Assembly (NCBI GenBank): GCA_902574355.1
Contig: CACGNN010000008.1
Coordinates: forward strand, 1-58,605
Origin: an uncultured SAR86 cluster bacterium
GTDB lineage: Bacteria > Pseudomonadota > Gammaproteobacteria > Magnimaribacterales > Magnimaribacteraceae
Length of the DNA: 58,605 nucleotides
Direction: 5' to 3'
The translations under genes were made by a program, and so were the position numbers. The notes beneath the pieces are model-generated. The model had not been told where the DNA came from, ran no database searches, and saw nothing but the letters and a program-made list of their open reading frames with translations. Shown here piece by piece: positions 17,147 to 25,467 of the stretch (positions are counted from its first letter, which is position 1; each line of letters starts with the position of its first letter).

Positions 17147-18943
17147 TTAATCGCTTATAGCGGCAATGGCTGCTGCTGAAGTTGCTAGATCAGCCAAAAT
17201 AGGTGTTATTATTTGTGTAAGGCTAATTGCATCAAAAGGTCTTGAATCTCTAGAAATCACAACTGTGCTGCCGGGCATTATTTCTTTATTAGATCCAAAT
17301 AGACTCCTTCTTACTAATTGAGACTTTCCATCAGGTAATATTACAAAAATTTTATCTTCGTCCGCTGAATCCTTTAATCCTCCAGCTAATGCTATGTATC
17401 CATCTACAGAGAGATCAGGATTAAATCCAACTGAAGCACTATTTAAAACTTCTCCTACTATAGATACAGATGAAGGTCTTCTCGGAACATATAACTCATC
17501 TCCATCTTGGACTGTAAAGTTAGCAATTGGATCGTATTGCAGAGCTAGTATATCTAAATTAACTACCATTCTTCCAAGAGGTTCTTCTTGTCTTAATTTA
17601 GTAATAAGATTTGAAATAGGCAACAGTGTGTATTCTCCAACTTCAATAGTATCTTGCGTTACAACATCCACTATTGTATTTTCTAGTTCGTCTGCGGCCC
17701 TTTCAAACGCTATTTTTTGAGATTTAGCTACATCCTCTCTTAAAAATACTGCTCCCTGAAAATATGCTTCACTACTATAACCTCCAGCTCTATTCAAAAT
17801 ATCTAAAATTTTATCACCTGGTTGTATTGAATATTCTCCTGGCTTTTGAACTTCGCCAGATAATTTAATAGTCCTCGGTCTTATACCTGATACTGACGAA
17901 ACATTGATAACATCTCCATTTTTCAAGACTTGTGTAAGATTGCCTGAAATGTCTAAATATGTAAGATCTCTTTTTGCAGAAACCGTATTTATTGAGCTAA
18001 GTTCCAAATTTGGGGAACCATGCACCTCAGAGTTGAAACCACCTGCTAGATAGATAGCATCTTCTATCGTCTCTCCTGGTAAGATTTCATATCTATGCGG
18101 TCGTTTGAATGCGCCACCAATACTTATACTATTTTCTATGAAGGGTATAAAAATTACATCACCATCTTGAAGCACAACATCTGACTCTAGTGACCCGCGC
18201 AAGAGAAAATCATAAAAATCATAAGTCGAAATTACCTTATCATTCCTTTTTATTTGTATATTTCTCAAAGAACCTTGTTCATTTACTCCTCCACTTACGA
18301 ATAGAGCATTTGAGACAGAGCTTAAGCCACTCATAACATATCTTCCTGGCTTATAAGCTTCTCCTAAGATATAAACTCCTATTGATCTTGTTGCACTGAT
18401 CGAAAGGTCAACTTCGGTTCCAATAAGCTCTGTCTCAACTTTTTTAGATAAATAAGTCTTGGCTTCTTCATATGTTTTGCCAAGTAGATTTATCGGTCCA
18501 ATGAATGGGAGAACTATTTTACTTTCTCTGTTTACAGTAACCTTAACTTTGCTCTCTTTGCTTCCATAAAAGTTGATTTCCAGTTTATCGCCTGGACCTA
18601 ATGCATAAGATGAATTAACAGGGGAATTATCTACAGGAGCAAAAGTAGTTGGAGAATACTGAAAAAAGTTGTATCCATATATACAATCCGGGCAATAGCT
18701 ATCAGTATCTGTTAAATCTTGTAATTCAGGTTTAATGACCAAGTTATTCGCTTCTTCAAATGTATCTTCGATTTCCTCCTGCAATGTACTTGCAGACTCC
18801 ATTTTACCTAATATGCTCGCTCTTTGATCAGGTGGCAATTGATCCAACATAGACATTTGAGTTGGAGTAACTTCACCAAAACCTGAGGAGGCAAAAATAA
18901 AATAAAATAAGAAAAGAAAATATTTTAAATTTATCTGATTCAT
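17147..18943 (-). CDS. Polysaccharide export protein (Wza/KpsD-like, Poly_export and SLBB domains)
   Basis: A 598-residue periplasmic/outer-membrane protein with an N-terminal signal peptide (FLFLFYFIFASSGFGE). The polysaccharide export domain begins at SSYALGPGDKLEINFYG (about residues 110-190). Several SLBB-type domains follow, each with a variant of GEVxxPGxYxxxPGDxxxDxxxxAGG: GEAYKPGRYVMSGL, GGAFKRPHRYEILPGET, SGEVQKPGEYSIQPGDK and GEVLNSASVGF. Such proteins form the export channel for capsule or exopolysaccharide. It has no lipobox, unlike Wza, but carries a CPDC pair near residue 84. The inner-membrane kinase, polymerase and glycosyltransferases are not in this window. Confidence 0.9.
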   Translation of the reverse strand: MNQINLKYFLFLFYFIFASSGFGEVTPTQMSMLDQLPPDQRASILGKMESASTLQEEIEDTFEEANNLVIKPELQDLTDTDSYCPDCIYGYNFFQYSPTTFAPVDNSPVNSSYALGPGDKLEINFYGSKESKVKVTVNRESKIVLPFIGPINLLGKTYEEAKTYLSKKVETELIGTEVDLSISATRSIGVYILGEAYKPGRYVMSGLSSVSNALFVSGGVNEQGSLRNIQIKRNDKVISTYDFYDFLLRGSLESDVVLQDGDVIFIPFIENSISIGGAFKRPHRYEILPGETIEDAIYLAGGFNSEVHGSPNLELSSINTVSAKRDLTYLDISGNLTQVLKNGDVINVSSVSGIRPRTIKLSGEVQKPGEYSIQPGDKILDILNRAGGYSSEAYFQGAVFLREDVAKSQKIAFERAADELENTIVDVVTQDTIEVGEYTLLPISNLITKLRQEEPLGRMVVNLDILALQYDPIANFTVQDGDELYVPRRPSSVSIVGEVLNSASVGFNPDLSVDGYIALAGGLKDSADEDKIFVILPDGKSQLVRRSLFGSNKEIMPGSTVVISRDSRPFDAISLTQIITPILADLATSAAAIAAISD

Positions 18944-18974
18944 ATCTATATATTACAGTGTTAGTTGTTTAAAT

Positions 18975-19856
18975 CTATGAACTAATTCTACTTGGATTAC
19001 CTAAACTCCATCCTAATTTTGTTCTGCAGGAAGAAAAGAAGCTGTGGTCAGTTGGATGAATTAAAGTCAACTCTGTTTTGCCTTTTTCAATGTAGACTTC
19101 TTCGGACGAAGTTACTTTTATATTATCGTGACTATCCATACTCAAATATGCTTTTGACTTGCCACTTACTTTTAGTTTGATTCTTTTATCTTCACTAGTT
19201 ATGAGTGTTCTTGCATTTAAGCTATGAGGGAACATAGGGAGTAGTGTAATCGCTTTCACTTCAGGGGAAAGAATTGGTCCATTTCCTGATAAATTATAAG
19301 CTGTTGAACCAGTAGGTGTGCTAATTATGAGACCATCAGCTCTTTGTCTGTAAACGAACTCGTCATCAATGAAAAGTTCGTACTCAATCAATTGAGCTAT
19401 TGATCCAGAGTGAAGTACTATTTCATTTAATGCTTTATATGTATCTTTTTTTCCCTCAATGTTAGCCTCTAAAAAAACTCTTTTATCTTCAACAAAATTT
19501 CCCTGCATTATCTTATTGAGAGCATAGGTTAAATCTGCAGGAGGAATATCAGTTAAAAATCCTAGGTTACCTAAATTTATTCCTAGAACGGGTATCTTGT
19601 GAGAACCAAAATTTCTAGCAGCACTTAATAGTGTTCCATCTCCGCCTATTGCTATTATTAAATCTGAACGTTTTGCAACAGCCCTGTCAGAATAAACTTT
19701 ATTTTTCTCTCTGCGACTGATCTTCGAAGACAGAGGATATACAAATCTAACTCCAAGATTAGAAAGAACTTCCTCTACTTGATCAGCTATATCAACCACT
19801 TTTTTATCCTTCAAAGAGGAGTAAATAGCAACATTTTTAAATTTTGGACTTACCAT
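18975..19856 (-). CDS. nadK: NAD kinase
   Basis: A 293-residue ATP-NAD kinase with the signature IIAIGGDGTLLSAAR (GGDGT at 71-75), LGINLGNLGFLTD, the conserved Asn-Glu in YKALNEIVLH and the substrate loop RADGLIISTPTGSTAYNLSGNGPI. It phosphorylates NAD to NADP in the cytosol. Its ATG overlaps the yhhQ stop by 7 bases. The SLBB gene begins 31 bases further on, so yhhQ-nadK and the polysaccharide genes may share a transcript. Confidence 0.97.
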   Translation of the reverse strand: MVSPKFKNVAIYSSLKDKKVVDIADQVEEVLSNLGVRFVYPLSSKISRREKNKVYSDRAVAKRSDLIIAIGGDGTLLSAARNFGSHKIPVLGINLGNLGFLTDIPPADLTYALNKIMQGNFVEDKRVFLEANIEGKKDTYKALNEIVLHSGSIAQLIEYELFIDDEFVYRQRADGLIISTPTGSTAYNLSGNGPILSPEVKAITLLPMFPHSLNARTLITSEDKRIKLKVSGKSKAYLSMDSHDNIKVTSSEEVYIEKGKTELTLIHPTDHSFFSSCRTKLGWSLGNPSRISS

Positions 19857-20554
19857 TTTTTTACCCAGTAGATAAATATTGTATCAATTGCAGCAATTAA
19901 AACCTTAAAAACATATTTTGTAAGTGCTAGCATTAATGCTGTAGACCAATCCATGCCAGTTGCAAAAACCCAAGTAAATTGGTAAATCAGAGTATCTATA
20001 AGTTGGGAAGTAATTGTTGAAAGATTATTTCTTAACCAAAGTTTGGACTCCCCTGTGATACTTTTTATCTTATTGAAAAACCAAACATCGAAGGTTTGAC
20101 TAACTAAATAGGCTGTTAAAGATCCAATTACAAAAGCGGGTGAGTAATAGGCCAGAGTGCTAATAGCATTGTGAACTTCTAATGCTGAACCAGTTATTTC
20201 TGAAGGTTTGAATTGGATACTTAGGACTAAAGTTATCATCACAGCAATATTTGCAAAGAACCCAAGCATGACAGCCCTATTTGCTTCTTGTCTTCCGTAC
20301 TTTTCGTTAAGCACATCTGTGGCAAAATATATTCCTGAATACAAAATAGCTCCCATACTTACCTTATAGGTACTTCCAAATATCATAAGTTCACTTACCT
20401 TACCTCCTTGTAAGTTGCCGAGCACAATACCTAGAACAACTGCAACATATAAACCATATTTACCAAAAAATCTGTAAAGCAATAATGCCAAGCCAAGGTC
20501 ATATACGACAGTGATTAACCAGAGTGATTCTTGGCTGAGAGAAAAAATATCCAT
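19850..20554 (-). CDS. yhhQ: Queuosine-precursor transporter, YhhQ/VUT family
   Basis: A 234-residue integral membrane protein with six or seven hydrophobic segments. It carries the family signature YSGIYFATDVLNEKYGRQEANRAVMLGF and, later, AFVIGSLTAYLVSQTFDVWFFNKIKSITG and LRNNLSTITSQLIDTLIYQFT. E. coli YhhQ imports the queuosine precursors preQ0 and preQ1. No queuosine synthesis gene is in the window. It diverges from the sirtuin gene across 44 bases. Confidence 0.9.
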   Translation of the reverse strand: MDIFSLSQESLWLITVVYDLGLALLLYRFFGKYGLYVAVVLGIVLGNLQGGKVSELMIFGSTYKVSMGAILYSGIYFATDVLNEKYGRQEANRAVMLGFFANIAVMITLVLSIQFKPSEITGSALEVHNAISTLAYYSPAFVIGSLTAYLVSQTFDVWFFNKIKSITGESKLWLRNNLSTITSQLIDTLIYQFTWVFATGMDWSTALMLALTKYVFKVLIAAIDTIFIYWVKKW

Positions 20555-20598
20555 TTTTGTATAATTTTCTTTATATTCTATCTGAAAGAGAAAGCTAG

Positions 20599-21333
20599 AT
20601 GTCCTTAAAACTACAGCATTTAATAGAAAAAAGTAAAAAATTAGTATTCTTTACCGGGGCTGGTATAAGCACTAATTCTGGAATACCTGATTTTCGTGGA
20701 CCGAAAGGAGTATGGAAAACTGCAACACCTATATACTTTCAAGACTTTGTTAGTTCAAAAGATAAAAGGATAGAATCTTGGGAAAGGAAGTTTTCAAATG
20801 AACTAAGCATAGATGCAGCAAAACCAAACAGCGGTCATCTAAAATTAGCTGAAATTATGAACAAAAAAGAGGAAGCTCATCTCATAACTCAAAACGTAGA
20901 TAACTTACATCAGGATTCGGGGATTGACGAATCTAAGATAACTGAACTCCATGGAAATGCAACTTATGCTAAGTGTTTAAACTGTTTTGCGAGATATGAA
21001 CTTTCTCCTCTTAAAAAAGATTTCCTTGCAACTAGAGAGCCTCCTTTATGCACTATATGTGGAGGCATAATTAAAACGGCAACAATCTCTTTTGGTCAAG
21101 CTATGCCAGAAGAAGAAATGATTACTGCACAAAGAGTATCGATTAAGTCAGATCTATTTATTTGTTTAGGTTCTTCTCTTGCTGTTTTTCCTGCTGCAGA
21201 TCTACCTTTACTGGCAAAGGAAACTGGTGCTAGTTTAGTTATCATTAATAACGAACCAACTCAAATGGATCATTTATCAGATTTAGTAATTAATAAAGAT
21301 ATTTCTGAGACTTTGTCAGCAATCACCCTATAA
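20599..21333 (+). CDS. NAD-dependent protein deacylase, Sir2 family (SIRT6/7-like)
   Basis: A 244-residue sirtuin. It shows the NAD loop VFFTGAGISTNSGIPDFRGPKGVWK (20-40), the QNVDNLHQDSG motif, catalytic His118 (ELHGN), a zinc site from Cys126, Cys129, Cys151 and Cys154, and GSSLAVFPAADLP. The PDFRGPxGVW motif and the ending VIINNEPTQMDHLSDLVI resemble the SIRT6/7 group more than E. coli CobB. It lacks the CobB long-chain-pocket Tyr/Arg arrangement as far as I can see. The substrate is unknown. Confidence 0.93.
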   Translation: MSLKLQHLIEKSKKLVFFTGAGISTNSGIPDFRGPKGVWKTATPIYFQDFVSSKDKRIESWERKFSNELSIDAAKPNSGHLKLAEIMNKKEEAHLITQNVDNLHQDSGIDESKITELHGNATYAKCLNCFARYELSPLKKDFLATREPPLCTICGGIIKTATISFGQAMPEEEMITAQRVSIKSDLFICLGSSLAVFPAADLPLLAKETGASLVIINNEPTQMDHLSDLVINKDISETLSAITL

Positions 21334-21403
21334 ATTAATAATGTGTTAAGTCTACTAAGCCTAAAAGATCTCCATCTTTCATTTCATTTAAACTCCCTAG
21401 AAT

Positions 21404-21435
21404 TTGTTTAGTTATCTTCAGAATATATCTATAAT
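21404..21435 (+). promoter_or_regulatory. Putative promoter before the acyl-CoA dehydrogenase pair
   Basis: A perfect TATAAT at 21430-21435 lies 34 bases before the acyl-CoA dehydrogenase ATG. The best -35 at normal spacing is TTTAGT (21407-21412, 17-base spacer, 3 of 6); TTGTTT at 21404 is a better hexamer but 20 bases away. This promoter could drive the run of genes to 26192, which have gaps of at most 9 bases. Confidence 0.45.
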
Positions 21436-21468
21436 TGCATTGGAACAAGTAAACAAATAAGGAATAAG

Positions 21469-22665
21469 ATGACAGATTTACAAACTTTTAGAGAAGAAAC
21501 AAGAGATTGGCTGGAGGCTAATTGTCCACAAGAAATGAGAAAACCAGGAGATGTTGCGTGGGGTGGCAGAAATCCTCAATTTTCTCATCCTGACCAAAAA
21601 ATATGGTTGGAAAGAATGGGAGAAAAAGGATGGACTTGTCCTACTTGGCCTAAAGAATACGGCGGAGGTGGCCTATCTAAAGAAGAAAATAAAATTCTTC
21701 AGGAAGAAATGGGAGCGATAGGGGCTAGATCTCCATTAGGAAGTTTTGGTATATGGATGTTAGGACCGGCTCTTCTTGAGTTTGCCAATGAAGAGCAGAA
21801 AAAAGAGCATTTACCTCCGATTGTTAGAGGGGAAGTGTGGTGGTGCCAAGGTTATAGTGAACCTGGATCAGGCTCAGATTTGGCTTCGTTAAGCACCAAA
21901 GCAGTAGAGGACGGAGATAACTATGTTATAAATGGTCAAAAAATCTGGACATCATATGCAGATAAAGCCGATAAAATTTTCTGTTTAGTTAGAACTGGAC
22001 CTCAGGAGCCCAAACATGACGGAATAAGTTTTTTACTCATAGATATGGATCAGCCAGGTGTTACAACAAGGCCCATTACTTTGATAAGTGGAAAATCCCC
22101 ATTTTGTGAAACTTTTTTTGATGATGCAAAAGCTCCTACCAAAGATCTGGTTGGGGGACTAAATAAAGGCTGGACAGTTGCTAAGAGACTTCTTGAGCAT
22201 GAGAGAACTATGATCTCTGCTATGGGCCTATCAGGCGGTGGAGATGGTAGTAAAAAAACTAAATCAGGATTGGCTGAGATAGGAAAGAAATATGTTGGAA
22301 TAGATGCTGATCAAAAGATTTCTGATAAAGCCCTAAGAAGAAAAGTGGCTATGCATGATCTTAACTCCAGAGCCTTTGGTCTAACTATGCAAAGGGTAGG
22401 AGAAGAAACTAAAGTCGGCGCACCAAGTCCAGCTGCGGCTATGGGTAAATACTATGGAACTGAACATAATAAACTCCGTTATGAACTGATGCTTGAAGCA
22501 ATGGGTACTCAAGGAGTTGGATGGGATGGAGAAGGATTTTCAATGGAAGAATTAGCGATTACAAGAGACTGGCTTAGAACCAAAGCAAATTCAATTGAAG
22601 GAGGTACTTCTGAAGTGCAACTAAATGTAATTTCAAAAAGAGTTCTTGGTTTACCAGACAAGTAA
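21469..22665 (+). CDS. Acyl-CoA dehydrogenase family protein
   Basis: A 398-residue flavoprotein with the family motifs GWTCPTWPKEYGGGGLS, WWCQGYSEPGSGSDLASLSTKA, YVINGQKIWTSYADKAD (FAD-binding middle domain) and the C-terminal SIEGGTSEVQLNVISKRVLGLP. It oxidises an acyl-CoA at alpha-beta and passes electrons to ETF. It is followed 2 bases later by a second, different acyl-CoA dehydrogenase. Such adjacent pairs can form alpha2-beta2 enzymes on branched, steroid or cyclic side chains; here that is inference. The true substrate cannot be read from the sequence. Confidence 0.93.
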   Translation: MTDLQTFREETRDWLEANCPQEMRKPGDVAWGGRNPQFSHPDQKIWLERMGEKGWTCPTWPKEYGGGGLSKEENKILQEEMGAIGARSPLGSFGIWMLGPALLEFANEEQKKEHLPPIVRGEVWWCQGYSEPGSGSDLASLSTKAVEDGDNYVINGQKIWTSYADKADKIFCLVRTGPQEPKHDGISFLLIDMDQPGVTTRPITLISGKSPFCETFFDDAKAPTKDLVGGLNKGWTVAKRLLEHERTMISAMGLSGGGDGSKKTKSGLAEIGKKYVGIDADQKISDKALRRKVAMHDLNSRAFGLTMQRVGEETKVGAPSPAAAMGKYYGTEHNKLRYELMLEAMGTQGVGWDGEGFSMEELAITRDWLRTKANSIEGGTSEVQLNVISKRVLGLPDK

Positions 22666-22667
22666 AT

Positions 22668-23807
22668 ATGGCACTAATTCTTAATGAGGAACAGCAATCC
22701 CTCAAAGATATTGCTAAAGAGTTTTTACAAAAGAATGCTCCTGTAACACATTTCAGAGAGATTAGAGATACTCAAAATGAATTAGGTTATGATCAATCCT
22801 TATGGTCAGAGATGGTTAATCTTGGCTGGTCAGGTATCTTAATTCCTGAGGAGTATGGCGGATTTGATTTTGGCATGGTCGGAATGGGAAGTATTTTTGA
22901 AGAAATGGGAAGGACATTGACGCCCTCACCTCTCTTTTCAACTGGTGTTTTAGGTGCAAGTCTATTAACTTTAGGTGGAGATGATAAACAAAAACAAAAT
23001 TATCTGCCTCGAATAGTAGATGGTAGTCTTACTACGGCTCTTGCCTTAGAAGAAGGTAACAGACATTCGCCGTTTTCTATTTCAACGAAAGCGACTAAAG
23101 CCGGTAATGATTACAAGATTTCTGGAGAAAAGACTTTCGTCATTGACGGGCATTGTTCAAATTTAATTGTAGTAGCCGCGAGAACAGAAGGTTCTGATGA
23201 TGATGCTTCAGGAATTACACTTTTTCTAGTAGAAGCGGATGCTGATGGAATTGAAATAACTAAAACCAGTATGGTGGATTCTAGAAATTGTGCCAATATC
23301 AAGTTCAATGACATTACTGTCTTGTCTTCAAATCTTCTTGGAGAAGAAAATAATGGGGCAGCAATATTGGAAGAGGTTCTGGATAGAGCTCAAATCGCTA
23401 TTTCAGCTGAAATGCTGGGAAATGCATCGCAAGCATTTGATGTGACGCTGGATTATCTCAAAGAAAGAAAGCAATTTGGTTCTGTCATAGGTACGTTCCA
23501 AGCACTTCAGCATAGGGCTGCAGAAATGTATTCAGAATTAGAATTGACAAAATCGTCAGTAATAGCTGCTTGCAATGCAGTTGATGAAAACTCAAATGAT
23601 CTCAAAAGAATGGCAAGTTTAGCCAAATATAAAGCAGGAGAGACGAACCACCTCGTCACAAATGAAGCGGTTCAGATGCATGGCGGTGTAGGTGTTACCG
23701 ATGAATATGACGTCGGGCTTTACCTAAAAAGAGCTAGAGTGACTGAACAAATTTTTGGAAATTCAGAATATCATCTGGATAGATACGCAACTCTTAGCGA
23801 ATATTAA
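22668..23807 (+). CDS. Acyl-CoA dehydrogenase family protein (second of an adjacent pair)
   Basis: A 379-residue member with LGWSGILIPEEYGGFDFGMVGMGSIFEEMGRTL, YKISGEKTFVIDG, the helix LDYLKERKQFGSVIGTFQALQHRAAEMYSELE and the C-terminal QMHGGVGVTDEYDVGLYLKRARV. Its middle domain lacks the usual TEPxAGSD-type stretch (it reads ALEEGNRHSPFS), so FAD or acyl-CoA binding may depend on the partner encoded just upstream. That is typical of the less canonical subunit in heteromeric acyl-CoA dehydrogenases. Its 3' end touches the start region of mazG. Confidence 0.92.
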   Translation: MALILNEEQQSLKDIAKEFLQKNAPVTHFREIRDTQNELGYDQSLWSEMVNLGWSGILIPEEYGGFDFGMVGMGSIFEEMGRTLTPSPLFSTGVLGASLLTLGGDDKQKQNYLPRIVDGSLTTALALEEGNRHSPFSISTKATKAGNDYKISGEKTFVIDGHCSNLIVVAARTEGSDDDASGITLFLVEADADGIEITKTSMVDSRNCANIKFNDITVLSSNLLGEENNGAAILEEVLDRAQIAISAEMLGNASQAFDVTLDYLKERKQFGSVIGTFQALQHRAAEMYSELELTKSSVIAACNAVDENSNDLKRMASLAKYKAGETNHLVTNEAVQMHGGVGVTDEYDVGLYLKRARVTEQIFGNSEYHLDRYATLSEY

Positions 23808-23808
23808 T

Positions 23809-24585
23809 CTGAATAGTATAGAAAAGCTTTTAGCCATCATGTCTCAATTAAGAGATAAAGATGATGGTTGTGAATGGGATAAAGAGCAAACCTTCCGATC
23901 CATAGCTCCGTATACCATTGAAGAAGCATACGAAGTCGCTGATGCCATAGAAAGAGAAAATATTTCAGATCTAAAAGAGGAATTAGGCGACCTTCTTTTG
24001 CAGGTGGTCTTTTTATCTCAAATTGCAAAAGAAGAAGAATTATTTTCCTTTGATGATGTTGCAAAAACTATTTCGGAAAAACTTGTAAGGAGACACCCTT
24101 TTGTCTTCTCAGATAAAAAAAATCATTCCTTAGACGAACAAGTTAACCAATGGGAAGAAACAAAACAAAAGGAAAGGTTCAAAAAAAATCAAGGAGGTAT
24201 CCTTGAAGGAATTGCTAAGAATTTACCATCCCTCCAAAGATCGCAAAAGATTCAAAGGAGAGTTGCTAGTGTAGGCTTTGACTGGCCTGATACAAAGGGG
24301 GTATTCAAAAAGATTAAAGAAGAACTCAGAGAACTTGAAGAGGCAGTGGAAGCTAACAGCAAAGAATCTATTCAAGAAGAAATTGGCGATCTTTATATGA
24401 TTATTACCAACTTATCAGAAAAGTTGGGTATAGATTCTGAGGAATCCTTAAGAAAATCTAATGTTAAATTTGAGAAGAGGTTTAACTATATTGAAAAAGA
24501 ACTTGAAAAAGACAACATAAAAGTATCTGAAATGGATTTAGATGAACTCAATACTCTTTGGGATGATTCTAAAAAATTAAGATAA
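23809..24585 (+). CDS. mazG: Nucleoside triphosphate pyrophosphohydrolase MazG
   Basis: About 258 residues with both MazG repeats: GCEWDKEQTFRSIAPYTIEEAYEVADAI...LKEELGDLLLQVVF (N-terminal domain) and FKKIKEELRELEEAV...IQEEIGDLYMIITNL (C-terminal domain). It hydrolyses nucleoside triphosphates to monophosphate and pyrophosphate. No ATG stands at the family N-terminus. A CTG at 23809, one base after the upstream stop, aligns with Met1 of E. coli MazG. A TTG at 23755 lies inside the upstream gene and an ATG at 23839 would cut off the first helix. The start is therefore uncertain; the gene itself is not. Confidence 0.93.
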   Translation: MNSIEKLLAIMSQLRDKDDGCEWDKEQTFRSIAPYTIEEAYEVADAIERENISDLKEELGDLLLQVVFLSQIAKEEELFSFDDVAKTISEKLVRRHPFVFSDKKNHSLDEQVNQWEETKQKERFKKNQGGILEGIAKNLPSLQRSQKIQRRVASVGFDWPDTKGVFKKIKEELRELEEAVEANSKESIQEEIGDLYMIITNLSEKLGIDSEESLRKSNVKFEKRFNYIEKELEKDNIKVSEMDLDELNTLWDDSKKLR

Positions 24586-24594
24586 AATAATTCT

Positions 24595-25467
24595 ATGGAG
24601 ATTATTAGGGGAGTCCTAGGGCTATTTGCAGTTGTCTTTAATACACTTTTCTGGTGCATATTCCTTCTAAGTATTGCGATCTTAAAGTTACTTTTACCCA
24701 TCGAAAGTTGGAAAAGAGTTTGTACTAAGCTAATAATTAATGTTGGAGAATGTTGGATATATTGTAATGGTCTATGGATTCAAGCTCTTCATAAGCCCGA
24801 ATGGAAAATAGAAGGATTTGAATCACTAGATAACACAAGATGGTATTTATCTATTGCAAATCATCAATCCTGGGCTGACATATTCGTTCTCCAGGCAATC
24901 ACTAATAGAAAAGTGCCCATGCTTAAGTTTTTTATGAAACATGTACTCATATGGGTTCCAGTTATTGGATTAGCATGGTGGGCATTGGATATGCCATTCT
25001 TAAAGAGATATTCAAAAGAGGAATTACACAAAAATCCGAATCTGAGAGGCAAAGATATTAAAGCTATGGAAAAATCTTTTGAAAGGTATTCTAGATATCC
25101 TGTTTCTATCTTTAGTTTTGCTGAAGGTACACGGTTTAATGAAGAGAAAAGGTTAACTCAAGATTCAAAATTCAAGAATCTACTTAACCCAAAATCTGGA
25201 GGTATAGGCTTAACATTGACTACTATGCCATACATTCAGTTGATGCTCGATTTTTCTATTTACTACCATAGTTCTAAAAGATCTTTTTGGGATTTTTTAT
25301 GCGGTAGAATGTCAAAAGTAACAATTAAAGCTCGCGAGATACCTATTCCAGAAAATCTACTTCAGAAAAACTACGAAGAAGATATAACTTTCAGGGAAGA
25401 TTTAAAATCTTGGATGGAAAACCTTTGGACAGAAAAAGATAACTTTATTGAGGATTTAAAAAAATGA
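24595..25467 (+). CDS. Acyltransferase, PlsC/YihG-like (LPLAT family)
   Basis: A 290-residue protein with an N-terminal membrane segment (about 5-33), the HX4D motif in SIANHQSWADIFVLQ and the second motif FSFAEGTRFNEEKR (a variant of PEGTR). This is the acyl-glycerophosphate acyltransferase fold. Layout and length resemble E. coli YihG more than PlsC. The likely role is transfer of an acyl chain to a phospholipid precursor at the inner membrane. It starts 9 bases after mazG and its stop overlaps yfcG by 4 bases. Confidence 0.9.
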   Translation: MEIIRGVLGLFAVVFNTLFWCIFLLSIAILKLLLPIESWKRVCTKLIINVGECWIYCNGLWIQALHKPEWKIEGFESLDNTRWYLSIANHQSWADIFVLQAITNRKVPMLKFFMKHVLIWVPVIGLAWWALDMPFLKRYSKEELHKNPNLRGKDIKAMEKSFERYSRYPVSIFSFAEGTRFNEEKRLTQDSKFKNLLNPKSGGIGLTLTTMPYIQLMLDFSIYYHSSKRSFWDFLCGRMSKVTIKAREIPIPENLLQKNYEEDITFREDLKSWMENLWTEKDNFIEDLKK

